Made by a program: the position numbers and the translations under genes
Notes under the pieces: generated by a model
Told to the model about the DNA's origin: nothing
The model's database searches: none
What the model saw: the letters and a program-made list of their open reading frames with translations, nothing else
Shown: positions 17,846 through 26,422 of the stretch, in pieces
How the letters are laid out: every line of letters starts with the position of its first letter
How positions within the stretch are numbered: the first letter of the stretch is position 1
Assembly: GCF_027922145.1 (NCBI RefSeq)
Contig: NZ_BSFC01000007.1
Location: forward strand, 11,292 to 75,291
Source of the DNA: Novosphingobium resinovorum
GTDB taxonomy: Bacteria > Pseudomonadota > Alphaproteobacteria > Sphingomonadales > Sphingomonadaceae
Length of the DNA: 64,000 bases
Direction of reading: 5' to 3'

Positions 17846-18079
17846 ATGTACAGAATTGAAGGCACCGAAAACGTCCAGCTCACTTCGCGCGAACTCGACG
17901 TATTGCAGTTTGTCGCAATGGGTCGTTCCGCAAAGGAAACCGCGATCGAACTCAACATCGCACCCTGCACGGTCGAGCGCCACGTGGAAAACGTGCGTCT
18001 CAAGACCCGCACGCGCAACCGCGCGCACATGATCGCCTACGTCATCCGCGAAGGCCTTCTTCAGTCGCAGGCTAACTAA
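17846..18079 (+). CDS. Small single-domain LuxR-type HTH regulator
   Basis: 77 residues made almost entirely of a GerE/LuxR helix-turn-helix: LTSRELDVLQFVAMGRSAKE then LNIAPCTVERHVENVRLKT. There is no receiver or autoinducer domain. ATG at 17846 is preceded by AACGGGGG at good spacing. It is separated by 217 bases from the atypical response regulator and is convergent with the NRPS-PKS operon, whose last gene ends 39 bases away. It may be a DNA-binding partner or antagonist of the larger regulator; that is inference. Confidence 0.85.
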   Translation: MYRIEGTENVQLTSRELDVLQFVAMGRSAKETAIELNIAPCTVERHVENVRLKTRTRNRAHMIAYVIREGLLQSQAN

Positions 18080-18118
18080 GAGCAGAGAAAAGCAAGAATG
18101 TCGGTTAGTACCAGGGAA

Positions 18119-18814
18119 CTAACACTGGCCTCGTACGGCCCAAGACATCAGCACACCGCCCTTCGGGTCGACAACATCGCTTTCCACCACTTCTCCATCG
18201 ACAAGCACGTTCCTCGGGCCGCAGCCCACTCCGCACTCGAACGATGACGGGGCAATCGAAAGACCCCGCCCGAGTGCCTTCGAACACGCTTCCTTCCTGA
18301 CCCAGACCGTCAGGAATTCATGGTCGGAAAACGCACCCGGCCTTTCATTCAGCTGCATTAATTCGCGATCGGTATAGTACATCGCAGCCAGTCCGGCCGC
18401 GTCATCGACAGGGCGCACCCGCTCAAGGTCGATGCCGATCTCCACGCCCCGCGCCAGGGCGACCATCGCGAAATCGCCGCTGTAGCTCACATTGCACTGC
18501 ACATCCGGCTCATCGAGCAGATGCGGCTTGCCGAATTCATTGGCTCCGTAGCGCTGCCGCGCCGCCGCGATTCCGAACTCCGCCTCGACCAGCAGCCGCA
18601 GCGCGCCATGCGCCGCCCGGTAACGCCGGGCGAGAGCGTCGATCCTGAACCGCCCCGCCCGCTCTGCCTCCGCATCGCTCAGGAGCGCCGACACTGCGGC
18701 CTGGTCGCCCGTGTCAGGGCGCACCAGCCAGAGCACGAACGGCGCCGCGATCCGCTCGCCGATAATCCCGTGGCGGGCCAGCGTGGCGATGAAGTCCTCT
18801 CCCATGGCCTTCAT
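18119..18814 (-). CDS. 4'-phosphopantetheinyl transferase, Sfp type
   Basis: 231 residues. Predicted to transfer phosphopantetheine from CoA to the carrier-protein serines of the adjacent NRPS and PKS. Family motifs are GKPHLLD and CNVSYSGD (substrate-binding), IGIDLERV (Mg-binding Asp), and FLTVWVRKEACSKALGRGL (the (W)xxKEAxxK motif). It is last in the leftward operon, with its start 4 bases after the glycosyltransferase stop. Having a dedicated PPTase makes the cluster nearly self-contained. Confidence 0.93.
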   Translation of the reverse strand: MKAMGEDFIATLARHGIIGERIAAPFVLWLVRPDTGDQAAVSALLSDAEAERAGRFRIDALARRYRAAHGALRLLVEAEFGIAAARQRYGANEFGKPHLLDEPDVQCNVSYSGDFAMVALARGVEIGIDLERVRPVDDAAGLAAMYYTDRELMQLNERPGAFSDHEFLTVWVRKEACSKALGRGLSIAPSSFECGVGCGPRNVLVDGEVVESDVVDPKGGVLMSWAVRGQC

Positions 18815-18818
18815 CGCC

Positions 18819-19841
18819 TCAACGCCGTTCGGGTGCGAGCATCCCGAACCAGACGAAATCGCTCAGCAGCCGCGGCGGGTCTTCGCGCGGCTTGCGGCGC
18901 AGCTGCTGCTTGACGAGGTGGAGACAGTGCCCCGCCACCCAGGCGAGATCGGCCGCCAGCGCATAAGCCCAGCCGTGGTTCTTGCGGAAGTAGCGCCTCC
19001 GCGAGGCGAACCAGTATTGCGGCACCCGCCGCGCATGAGCATCCGCGGCGGTAAGCCCGGTGCTTTGGCCCGCGACGTGCAGCACGGTCGGCCGGGGCGC
19101 ATACCAGCATTGCCACCCGCGCGCCTTGGCTTCGCGGCAGAAGTCGGTCTCCTCATAATAGAGGAAGTAGTCCTCGTCGAACCGCAGCCCCTGCTGCAAG
19201 GCCTCGCGACGCACGGCCATGCTGGCGCCGGAGACCCAGTCCATCTGCTGCGCGCGCCCGTCCATCCGCCGCGCGGTCATGTGCCCGGCCAGCAGGCGTG
19301 TGGCGGGCCCCCAGCGCAAGGCGCGCTCCAGTTCGCCGAGCACGGTGGGAAAGCGGAAGGCGTAAGGCCATGGCGATCCGTCGCCCAGCAGCAATGCGGT
19401 GCCGACGATCCCGGCGCGCGGCATCGCCGCCATGAAGCTCGCCAGCGCATTGACGGCACCGGGCATCACCCGCGTATCGGGATTGAGCAGCCAGACACCC
19501 CGCGCCTCGCTGTCACGTAGGGCATGCTCGATGCCGATGTTGCAGCCGGTGCCGAACCCGCCGTTGGTCGGCGAGCGCACCAGCGTCGTCCAGTCCCAGC
19601 CCTCGCGCGCGATCGTCGCCTGCAGCAGTTCGGCCGAACCGTCGCGCGAATCGTTGTCGACCACGATCGCCCGCAGCCGCGCGCCCGAGCGGCGCTCGGC
19701 ATCGAGGCTGGACAGGCACTCGACCACCAGCGGCCCGGTCCGGTAATTGACGATGACCACGTCGATCGGGAAATCCGGCTCCCGGCGGAAATTGCGCCCG
19801 CTGATCCCCCCGCTCATGGCCTCTGTCATGCCTCCGCTCAT
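18819..19841 (-). CDS. GT2 glycosyltransferase, rhamnosyltransferase-like
   Basis: 340 residues, cytosolic GT-A fold. Motifs: DVVIVNYRTGPLVVECLSSL (donor-binding start), AIVVDNDSRDGS, the metal-binding LLNPDTRVMPG, and FDEDYFLYYEETDFCREAKARGW, which is typical of WbbL-like rhamnosyltransferases. ATG at 19841 overlaps the PKS stop (ATGA), so it is coupled to the NRPS-PKS genes; two further in-frame ATGs lie just downstream. The nearby rmlA/rmlC suggest dTDP-L-rhamnose as donor. It may glycosylate the NRPS-PKS product or belong to the surface-glycan locus; the operon position favours the first. Confidence 0.88.
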   Translation of the reverse strand: MSGGMTEAMSGGISGRNFRREPDFPIDVVIVNYRTGPLVVECLSSLDAERRSGARLRAIVVDNDSRDGSAELLQATIAREGWDWTTLVRSPTNGGFGTGCNIGIEHALRDSEARGVWLLNPDTRVMPGAVNALASFMAAMPRAGIVGTALLLGDGSPWPYAFRFPTVLGELERALRWGPATRLLAGHMTARRMDGRAQQMDWVSGASMAVRREALQQGLRFDEDYFLYYEETDFCREAKARGWQCWYAPRPTVLHVAGQSTGLTAADAHARRVPQYWFASRRRYFRKNHGWAYALAADLAWVAGHCLHLVKQQLRRKPREDPPRLLSDFVWFGMLAPERR

Positions 19842-22800
19842 TCTGCGGCCTCCTCGAAGAAGTCGATCGGTTCTCCGTGCGTCGTCGCCGGGCGGCTCCA
19901 CGGACCATGCTCGGACACGGCATCGTCGAGCGCATTCTGGAACAGCGGCGCCAGCGTGGCGACGTGCGGCTCCTGCAGGTTCGACATGTGGCCGCCGGGA
20001 ATGTCGAGGATCACGATGTCCTCGCGCACCCGCTTGCCCCAGCCGAGCGCATAGTCGCGATAGACCGCGCGGTAGGGGGTGTCGTCGGCAAGGTCGGTAT
20101 CGTCGCTGGCCTTGAACAGCGCCACGCTGGTCGATTGCAGGATGCCGATCGGGCGGTGCTCCTTGTGCGCCGCTTCGTAGAGCCTGAGGAACGGGATCGC
20201 GGGGGAGCCCGCCTCCTCCATCCTGGCGCCCGCATCGGCGGTACGCAGGGCATCGACGGTGCGGCGGTCCTCGGCCCGTCGCATCCGCGATTCGACCTCC
20301 CAGCGCGCGAGGTTCCAGGCGCGGCGGCCGAGGTCGGGCAAGATCTGCAGCGGATTGCCGGACTTCAGCACGCCCAGCACGCGGCCAAGGCGGGCGCGGC
20401 TCTCGCCGAAGCGATGCTTGCGCGCCTCGACGTCGGCGGCGTCGATCACGCCGACGAAGGCCACCTGCTCGCCCATCCCCTGAAGTTGCTGCGCCATCTC
20501 GAAGGCGATCACGCCCCCGGCGCAGAGCCCGGCGAGGAGATAGGGGCCTTGCGGCTGAACGCTGCGCACCTTGCCGATATAGTACGTCGCCATCTCGTCG
20601 ATGCGGGTGTGGGCGTAGTTGCCGTCCGCCTTGCGCAGCGGCTCTATCCCCAGTACCGGCCGCGCGCCGTCCAGCCGCAGCGCCAGGCCGCGATAGAGCA
20701 GCGTTTCGCCGAGGCCGTCGTGGATCAGGAACAGCGGCGTCGCCGGGCCGCCCTTGCGGATGGTGACGATGCCGTGACCCAAGCCAAGACCCGGTCCTTC
20801 CGCCTCGGCGGCGGCGGGCATATCGGGCGCGCGGCTGTCCGGGTCGATCACGGCGGCAAGCCCCGCGACGGTCGGCTGGCCGAGCATCGCCGCGAGCGGC
20901 AGGGTACGGCCGGTCTTCTTGCGCAGGCGGTTGGTGAACTGCACCGCCAGCAGCGAATGGCCGCCAAGATCGAAGAAGTTGTCGTGCCGCCCGACCGCCT
21001 CCATGCCCAGCAGGTCGCACCACAAGTCGGCGATGACCTGTTCGGCCGGGGTCGCGGGCAGATCCGCCGGATCGCCGCTCGCAGCCTCCCGGCGGCTGGC
21101 GCGCGGCGGGCTGCGCAGGCGCGCGAGCACCGGCGCGAGGTCGTAGGGCGAGATCACCGTATGCGGGCGGCACCGGCCCGAGAGCAGGCGCGCGATCACT
21201 TCGGTGCCCTCTTCGGGCAGTATGCCCTCGGAGCTTGCCGCGATCTCGCCGGTGGCGGCCTTCGCGGCGCGCGGCGGCGTCGCGGAGGCGCGGGCGAGCA
21301 GCGCCGCGTCGCCCATGTGCATCATCGTGAATTCGCGCACTTCGGCGACGACGAGGCCGTCGGCGTCGGTGATCGTCACGTTGAACACCGCCGTCTGGCC
21401 ATCGGAGGAGACCAGCCGGATGTGGCTCCACGCGAGCGCGGGCAGCGGGGCGTGGAGGAGAAAGCGGCGATAGGTGAACGGCGCGTAGAAATCACGGCTC
21501 CGGTCGCGCCCGGGAATCAGCGTCTGCGCGCCCGCCGTCGCGAAGTCTAGCAGCGCCGGGTGCAGGCCCATCGCCTCGGCCTCGGCGGTGTAGGCCGCAG
21601 GGAGTTCCAGCTGGAGCAGCGCTTCGCCATGAGGGGAAGCAAGCGCCTGCACGAGCGTATCCCAGCGCGGGCCGAAGTTCATCATCGGCTGGTCGGCGCC
21701 GCCGCAGATCGCGGGGCTGCAGCGCTCGGCGATAGCGCCGAGGTCAAGCGTGGAGCGCAGCGGCGTCAGCGTGTGCGGGCGGACCACGCCGTGTGCGTGC
21801 TCGATCCATTCGCCGCCCTGTTCGGGGCGGCCGAGGATGGTGACCTTCCACCCGCTCGCGCCGCGCCGACGGACATGGACCCGCAAGCCGCGCGCCTCCC
21901 CGTCAGGCACAGCGAAGGGCTTGAGGAACGTGAAGTCGGACAGTTCCAGCGCGCCCTGGTGGACCAGCGCAACTGCTGCCCGAGACATCTCCAGGAAAGA
22001 TGTCCCGGGCAGCAGCGCACCGGCATCAACGACTCGGTGCTCGTCGAGCACCCAATGCCGCACGGGGGTTAGGATGCCGGTGACCACAAACTCATCGTCG
22101 GAAATGGTGCAGAGCCGTTCGAGGAAGGGATGCTCGATCGCCTTCCCTGCCCCGAGGTCGTCGGGCAGCGCGCCCATCCCTCCTTCAGGCGCTCCGCCCT
22201 CGCGCCCGCCGAGCGCGGCGGCCATGCCGACTTCGGCCCACTGGCTCCAGCCGACCGACTGCACCCGCGTGCGCGCATCGCTGCGCCGCGATTGCGCATA
22301 GGCGTCGAGGAAGGCATTGGCGGCGGCATAGTCCACCTGCCCCGGCAGCCCCGCGAAGGCGCTGACCGAGGAGAACAGCAGCAGGAAGCCCGGCGCCTGA
22401 CCCTTGAGCGCCTCCTCCAGCGCCAGGGTGCCCGCGATCTTGGGTCGCAGCACGGCGTCCACCGCCTTGCGGCTGCGGGTCTCGATCAGCCCGTCGTCGA
22501 GCGCGCCGGCGGCATGGAACACGCCGTCGATCGGGCCGAAGCGGGAAACCGCCTTGCGCACGCCCTTCGCCAGCGCCTTCGCATCGGCGACGTCGGCGAC
22601 GATCAGTTCCACGTCCGCCCCCGCCGCTTCGAGCGCGAGCAGCTTGCGCACCTTGTCCTCGACGCCCAGCGGCAGGTCGCCGCTTGCGAGGCGCTGCGCC
22701 CACTCCCCGCGCGGCGGTAAGGCGCTGCGCCCGACGAGAGCGAGGCGCGCCTTGTATCCGCGCGCAAGGTGGTCGGCGATGGACAGGCCCAGCCCGCCCA

Positions 22801-25800
22801 GCCCGCCGGTGACGAGATAGACACCGCCCTCGCGCAGCCATGTCGGCTGTCCCTCGGCCAGCGGCTCGCGCGCGTTGCGGTAGGCGAGCGTCCAGCGCTC
22901 GCCCGCGCGCAAGGCGACGTCACCGGAAGCACGGGGGCCGGAAACCTCGGCGATCACCGCGTCGGCAAGGTCGGCGGCGTTCACGGCGGCAAGATCGATG
23001 TCGATCGCGCGCACCTCGAGTCCCGGATACTCGGCTGAGACGGTGCGCGCGGCGCCGATCGCCGTGGCCTTGAGCGGCATGAGGTCCGCATCGCCCGCCA
23101 CGCGCTGCGCCTTGTCGGTGACGAGCGCGACGACCACCGGCCCCTCGTCCACCTGAGCGGCGAGTTCGGGCACCATCGCGATCAGCGCATGCAGCCCCCG
23201 GTCGAGGATCGCCGCATCCCGGCGCTTCGGCGCGGCTACCCCGCCCGCCAGCCAGCAATGATAGACCTGACGCGGCATCCGCCCGTCACGGCCCAGCCGG
23301 ACGAACAGCCGCGCCCAGTCCTCGCGCACGTCGGGCCGCAGCGCGAAGGCGTCGGCGGCGCTCGCGGCAAAGCGCGTCGCGGCGTGGACGGTGACGGTCT
23401 CCACCCCCGCCTTGCGCAGCCGCGCGGCAAGGCTGGCGCCGAACCCGTCGTCATCGCAGAGCACCAGAGCCGGACCGCCTGCAGCCCCGCCCACGGCTTC
23501 TCCCGCCACCGGATCCTCGCGGCTCCACACCGGCTCGTAGCCCCAGTCGCCCAGCGCGAGGCGGGTATCTGCATCGCCCCCGGACGCCGCCGTGTGCAGG
23601 CTCGCACCCGGCTCGATCCAGTGCCGTTCGCGCTCGAAGCGATAGGTCGGCAGCGGCACGCGCAGGCGGCGCTCCTCGCCCCACCATGCGGTCCAGTCGA
23701 TCTCGACGCCCAGCGCCCAGAGTTCGCCGAGCGCTTCGAGCAACCGCTGGTCGTCAGCAACGTCCTCACCCGCATGGCGCATCGAGGCGACCACCGGCTG
23801 GCTGGCCTTGCGCGCCGGGTGCTGGCGGGCGAGGCTGGTCATGGCGCGGCCGGGGCCGACTTCCAGAAGCACCTGGTCCGCCTCGCCCAGCAGGCATTCG
23901 AGGCCGTCGGTATAGCGCACCGGCTCACGCAAGTGCCGCACCCAGTATTCGGGATCGGTCGCCTCCGCCGCGCTCACCCAGCGCCCGGTCAGGTTCGAGG
24001 CGAAGGGGGTCTGCGGCGCGCGCAGCGTGATCGTCTTCAGCAGGGCGCGGAATTCGGGCAGGATCGGGTCGAGCATCGCCGAATGCGCGGCGACCTCGAT
24101 GGGGATCGGCTGCGCCTCGATCTCACGCGCGCGCAAGTCGTCGAGGAAGGCCGCCACCGCGTCCGCCGCGCCCGATACGACGCACAGGGACGGGGCGTTG
24201 ATCGTCGCGATCGAAACCCCGGGCGGCAGCATCGGCGCAAGTTCCGCCTCGGAAAGCGGCACGCTTATCATGCCGCCTTTCGCGGTCGTCTCGAACAGGC
24301 GGCCGCGCGCGTGGACGATGCGCAGGCCCGCTTCGAGGTCCACCACGCCCGCAACATGCGCCGCAGCATACTCGCCGCAGCTGTGGCCGATCATCGCGGC
24401 CGGCGCGATCCCCAGCGCCATCCAGAAACGGGCGAGCGCGGTCTGGACGATGAACAGCGCGGGCAGCGCGTTGGAGGGACGTTCCAGCTCGGCGGCCGCG
24501 GCGTCGCGGTCGGCCTCGACCGGGAACAGCCAGCGCTTGAGGTCCGGCACGCCGATGCGCGCAAGCACGGCGAGGCCCTTGTCCACGTCGGCGCGGAACG
24601 TGGCCTCGGTCTGATAGAGACCCAGCGCCATGTCGACATGCTGCAGCCCGCCGCCGCAGAACTGGAAGGCGACCGGGCGGCCGGGCACGCAAACCTGCTT
24701 CGCGGACGACTGGCGACTTGCGGTTTCGAGCGCAGCGGCGGCTTCAGCCCCGTCCTGCCCTACGGCGAACCGGCGCCATGCCAGCGCGCGACGGCCGGTG
24801 TTGAGGGTGAAGGCCGCATCGGCGAGGACACAGCCCTCCTCCCCTGCTTCGTCATTGCGAGCCCCGAAGGGGCGCGGCAATCCAGAGGCGGCGTCAACGG
24901 CCCTGGATTGCTTCGCTTCGCTCGCAATGACGGAGGGGGTTGCCGCAGAATGCTGCGCCCCAAAATACGCGGACAGCGCCGCAGCATTGGCATCCGCCGC
25001 ACCTTGCGTGGCGCCCGAGGTCATCAGCAGCTGGCGACGGCGGCTCGGCCCGCTGGGCGCGCGCGGCGGCGCTTCCTCCATGACGATGTGGGCATTGGTG
25101 CCTCCCACGCCGAGTGAGCTGACCCCGGCGCGACGGGGGCGATCGTCGCGCCGGAGCCAGGGCGCGCTGGTGGCCTGTACGCGGAAAAGGCCAGTATCCA
25201 GCGCGCATTCGGGATTTGCGGCCCCGAAATGCGGAACAGGGGGAAGCTCGGCGTGGCGCATCGCCAGCGCCACCTTGATGACGCCCGCCGCGCCTGCGGC
25301 GGTGTCGGTGTGGCCGATGTTGGCCTTCACCGAACCCAGCGCGCAGGGCTCTGGCCTTGCACCAGACTGGGCGAAGACCTGCCGCAGCGCCGCCACTTCG
25401 ATCGGGTCGCCGATCGGCGTGCCGGTGCCGTGCGCCTCGACATAGTCGATGGCCGAAGGCGCGATGCCGGACACCGCGAGGGCCTCGGCGATCACCGCCG
25501 CCTGCCCGTCCACGCTGGGGGCGAGGTAGCCGACCTTGCCCGCGCCGTCGTTGTTGATCGCCGAGCCCCGGATCACCGCATGGATGTGGTCGCCGGCGGC
25601 CATGGCATCCTCCAGTCGGCGCAGCGCCACCACGGCGACGCCGCTGCCGAACACGGTGCCCTTGGAGTCCGCGTCGAAGGGACGGCACAGGCCGTCGGGG
25701 GAAAGGATCTCGCCCTGCTCGTAGAGGTAGCCCCGGCGGTGCGGCAGTTCGATCGAGGTTCCGCCCGCGAGCGCCATGTCGCACTCGCCCGACAGCAGGC

Positions 25801-26419
25801 TCTGCGCCGCCATGTGGATCGAGACGAGCGAGGTCGAGCACGCGGTCTGGACGTTGATGCTCGGCCCCTTGAGGTCGAACAGGTACGACACCCGCGTCGT
25901 CAGGAAGTCCTTGTCGTTGCTGGTATGGCGCAGCAGGAACAGGCCGACCTCGTTCACCAGCTTGCCGTTGGTAAGCAGGTTGTAGGGCATGTAGGCGTTG
26001 TGGCCCGATCCCGCGAAGACGCCGATCACCCCGCCTGTTCCCTCGGCAAAGCCCTGCGGCGTATGGCCTGCGTCCTCCAGCGCCTCCCACGAGCATTCGA
26101 GGAAGTGGCGATGCTGCGGGTCCATGACTGCAGCATCGCGCTTCGACAGGCCGAACAGCGCGGCGTCGAAGCACTCCATGTCGGCGAGCGGCGCGCCGCG
26201 GCGCACGTAGTCGGGGTTGCGCAACAGGGCGGGCGAGACTCCGGCGGCGAGCAGTTCCTCTTCGGAATAGGTCTCGATCCCGTCGCGGCCTTCGCTCAGC
26301 AGCGACCAGAATTCCTCCGGGCCGCGCGCCCCGGCGAAGCGGCACGCCATGCCGACGATGGCGACCGCGCTGGAGGTGTCGAGCGAGGGGTCGAACGGTT
26401 CTTCGATGGGCTGGTGCAT
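19838..26419 (-). CDS. Type I polyketide synthase, KS-AT-KR-DH-ACP-TE
   Basis: 2193 residues, one extension module plus release domain. KS about 18-445 (Cys194 in TACSTS, His330 in EAHGTGT, His370 in NIGHTD). AT about 560-870 (Ser680 in GHSCGEYAA, His779 in VAAHS; malonyl-CoA likely). KR about 1010-1400 (GGLGGLG near 1201, Tyr1364 in VDYAAANA). DH about 1435-1720 (His1461 in DEHRVVDAGALLPG, Asp1625 in HPALLDFA). ACP Ser1822 in GGHSLLAVQ. TE about 1895-2190, with Cys1966 in GLCAGG instead of Ser and His2144 in GGHMSN. DH following KR is the reverse of the usual order. Residues about 497-524 are encoded by an inserted palindromic repeat. It starts 3 bases after the NRPS stop. Confidence 0.94.
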   Translation of the reverse strand: MHQPIEEPFDPSLDTSSAVAIVGMACRFAGARGPEEFWSLLSEGRDGIETYSEEELLAAGVSPALLRNPDYVRRGAPLADMECFDAALFGLSKRDAAVMDPQHRHFLECSWEALEDAGHTPQGFAEGTGGVIGVFAGSGHNAYMPYNLLTNGKLVNEVGLFLLRHTSNDKDFLTTRVSYLFDLKGPSINVQTACSTSLVSIHMAAQSLLSGECDMALAGGTSIELPHRRGYLYEQGEILSPDGLCRPFDADSKGTVFGSGVAVVALRRLEDAMAAGDHIHAVIRGSAINNDGAGKVGYLAPSVDGQAAVIAEALAVSGIAPSAIDYVEAHGTGTPIGDPIEVAALRQVFAQSGARPEPCALGSVKANIGHTDTAAGAAGVIKVALAMRHAELPPVPHFGAANPECALDTGLFRVQATSAPWLRRDDRPRRAGVSSLGVGGTNAHIVMEEAPPRAPSGPSRRRQLLMTSGATQGAADANAAALSAYFGAQHSAATPSVIASEAKQSRAVDAASGLPRPFGARNDEAGEEGCVLADAAFTLNTGRRALAWRRFAVGQDGAEAAAALETASRQSSAKQVCVPGRPVAFQFCGGGLQHVDMALGLYQTEATFRADVDKGLAVLARIGVPDLKRWLFPVEADRDAAAAELERPSNALPALFIVQTALARFWMALGIAPAAMIGHSCGEYAAAHVAGVVDLEAGLRIVHARGRLFETTAKGGMISVPLSEAELAPMLPPGVSIATINAPSLCVVSGAADAVAAFLDDLRAREIEAQPIPIEVAAHSAMLDPILPEFRALLKTITLRAPQTPFASNLTGRWVSAAEATDPEYWVRHLREPVRYTDGLECLLGEADQVLLEVGPGRAMTSLARQHPARKASQPVVASMRHAGEDVADDQRLLEALGELWALGVEIDWTAWWGEERRLRVPLPTYRFERERHWIEPGASLHTAASGGDADTRLALGDWGYEPVWSREDPVAGEAVGGAAGGPALVLCDDDGFGASLAARLRKAGVETVTVHAATRFAASAADAFALRPDVREDWARLFVRLGRDGRMPRQVYHCWLAGGVAAPKRRDAAILDRGLHALIAMVPELAAQVDEGPVVVALVTDKAQRVAGDADLMPLKATAIGAARTVSAEYPGLEVRAIDIDLAAVNAADLADAVIAEVSGPRASGDVALRAGERWTLAYRNAREPLAEGQPTWLREGGVYLVTGGLGGLGLSIADHLARGYKARLALVGRSALPPRGEWAQRLASGDLPLGVEDKVRKLLALEAAGADVELIVADVADAKALAKGVRKAVSRFGPIDGVFHAAGALDDGLIETRSRKAVDAVLRPKIAGTLALEEALKGQAPGFLLLFSSVSAFAGLPGQVDYAAANAFLDAYAQSRRSDARTRVQSVGWSQWAEVGMAAALGGREGGAPEGGMGALPDDLGAGKAIEHPFLERLCTISDDEFVVTGILTPVRHWVLDEHRVVDAGALLPGTSFLEMSRAAVALVHQGALELSDFTFLKPFAVPDGEARGLRVHVRRRGASGWKVTILGRPEQGGEWIEHAHGVVRPHTLTPLRSTLDLGAIAERCSPAICGGADQPMMNFGPRWDTLVQALASPHGEALLQLELPAAYTAEAEAMGLHPALLDFATAGAQTLIPGRDRSRDFYAPFTYRRFLLHAPLPALAWSHIRLVSSDGQTAVFNVTITDADGLVVAEVREFTMMHMGDAALLARASATPPRAAKAATGEIAASSEGILPEEGTEVIARLLSGRCRPHTVISPYDLAPVLARLRSPPRASRREAASGDPADLPATPAEQVIADLWCDLLGMEAVGRHDNFFDLGGHSLLAVQFTNRLRKKTGRTLPLAAMLGQPTVAGLAAVIDPDSRAPDMPAAAEAEGPGLGLGHGIVTIRKGGPATPLFLIHDGLGETLLYRGLALRLDGARPVLGIEPLRKADGNYAHTRIDEMATYYIGKVRSVQPQGPYLLAGLCAGGVIAFEMAQQLQGMGEQVAFVGVIDAADVEARKHRFGESRARLGRVLGVLKSGNPLQILPDLGRRAWNLARWEVESRMRRAEDRRTVDALRTADAGARMEEAGSPAIPFLRLYEAAHKEHRPIGILQSTSVALFKASDDTDLADDTPYRAVYRDYALGWGKRVREDIVILDIPGGHMSNLQEPHVATLAPLFQNALDDAVSEHGPWSRPATTHGEPIDFFEEAAE
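24852..24930. repeat. Palindromic repeat inserted in frame within the PKS coding sequence
   Basis: Arms 24852-24884 and 24904-24930 match the TCATTGCGAGCG intergenic family (right arm TGGATTGCTTCGCTTCGCTC...). The left arm is slightly altered and 6 bases longer. On the PKS strand it is read without a stop, giving VIASEAKQSRAVDAASG... at about residues 497-524 in the linker between KS and AT, where extra residues should be tolerated. Confidence 0.92.
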
Positions 26420-26422
26420 GGT

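Noticed and set aside
18819-21431. Long frame running from the GT2 gene back into the PKS region
   Set aside because: Only the part from 19841 matches a glycosyltransferase; the upstream part is out of frame with the PKS and has no domain.
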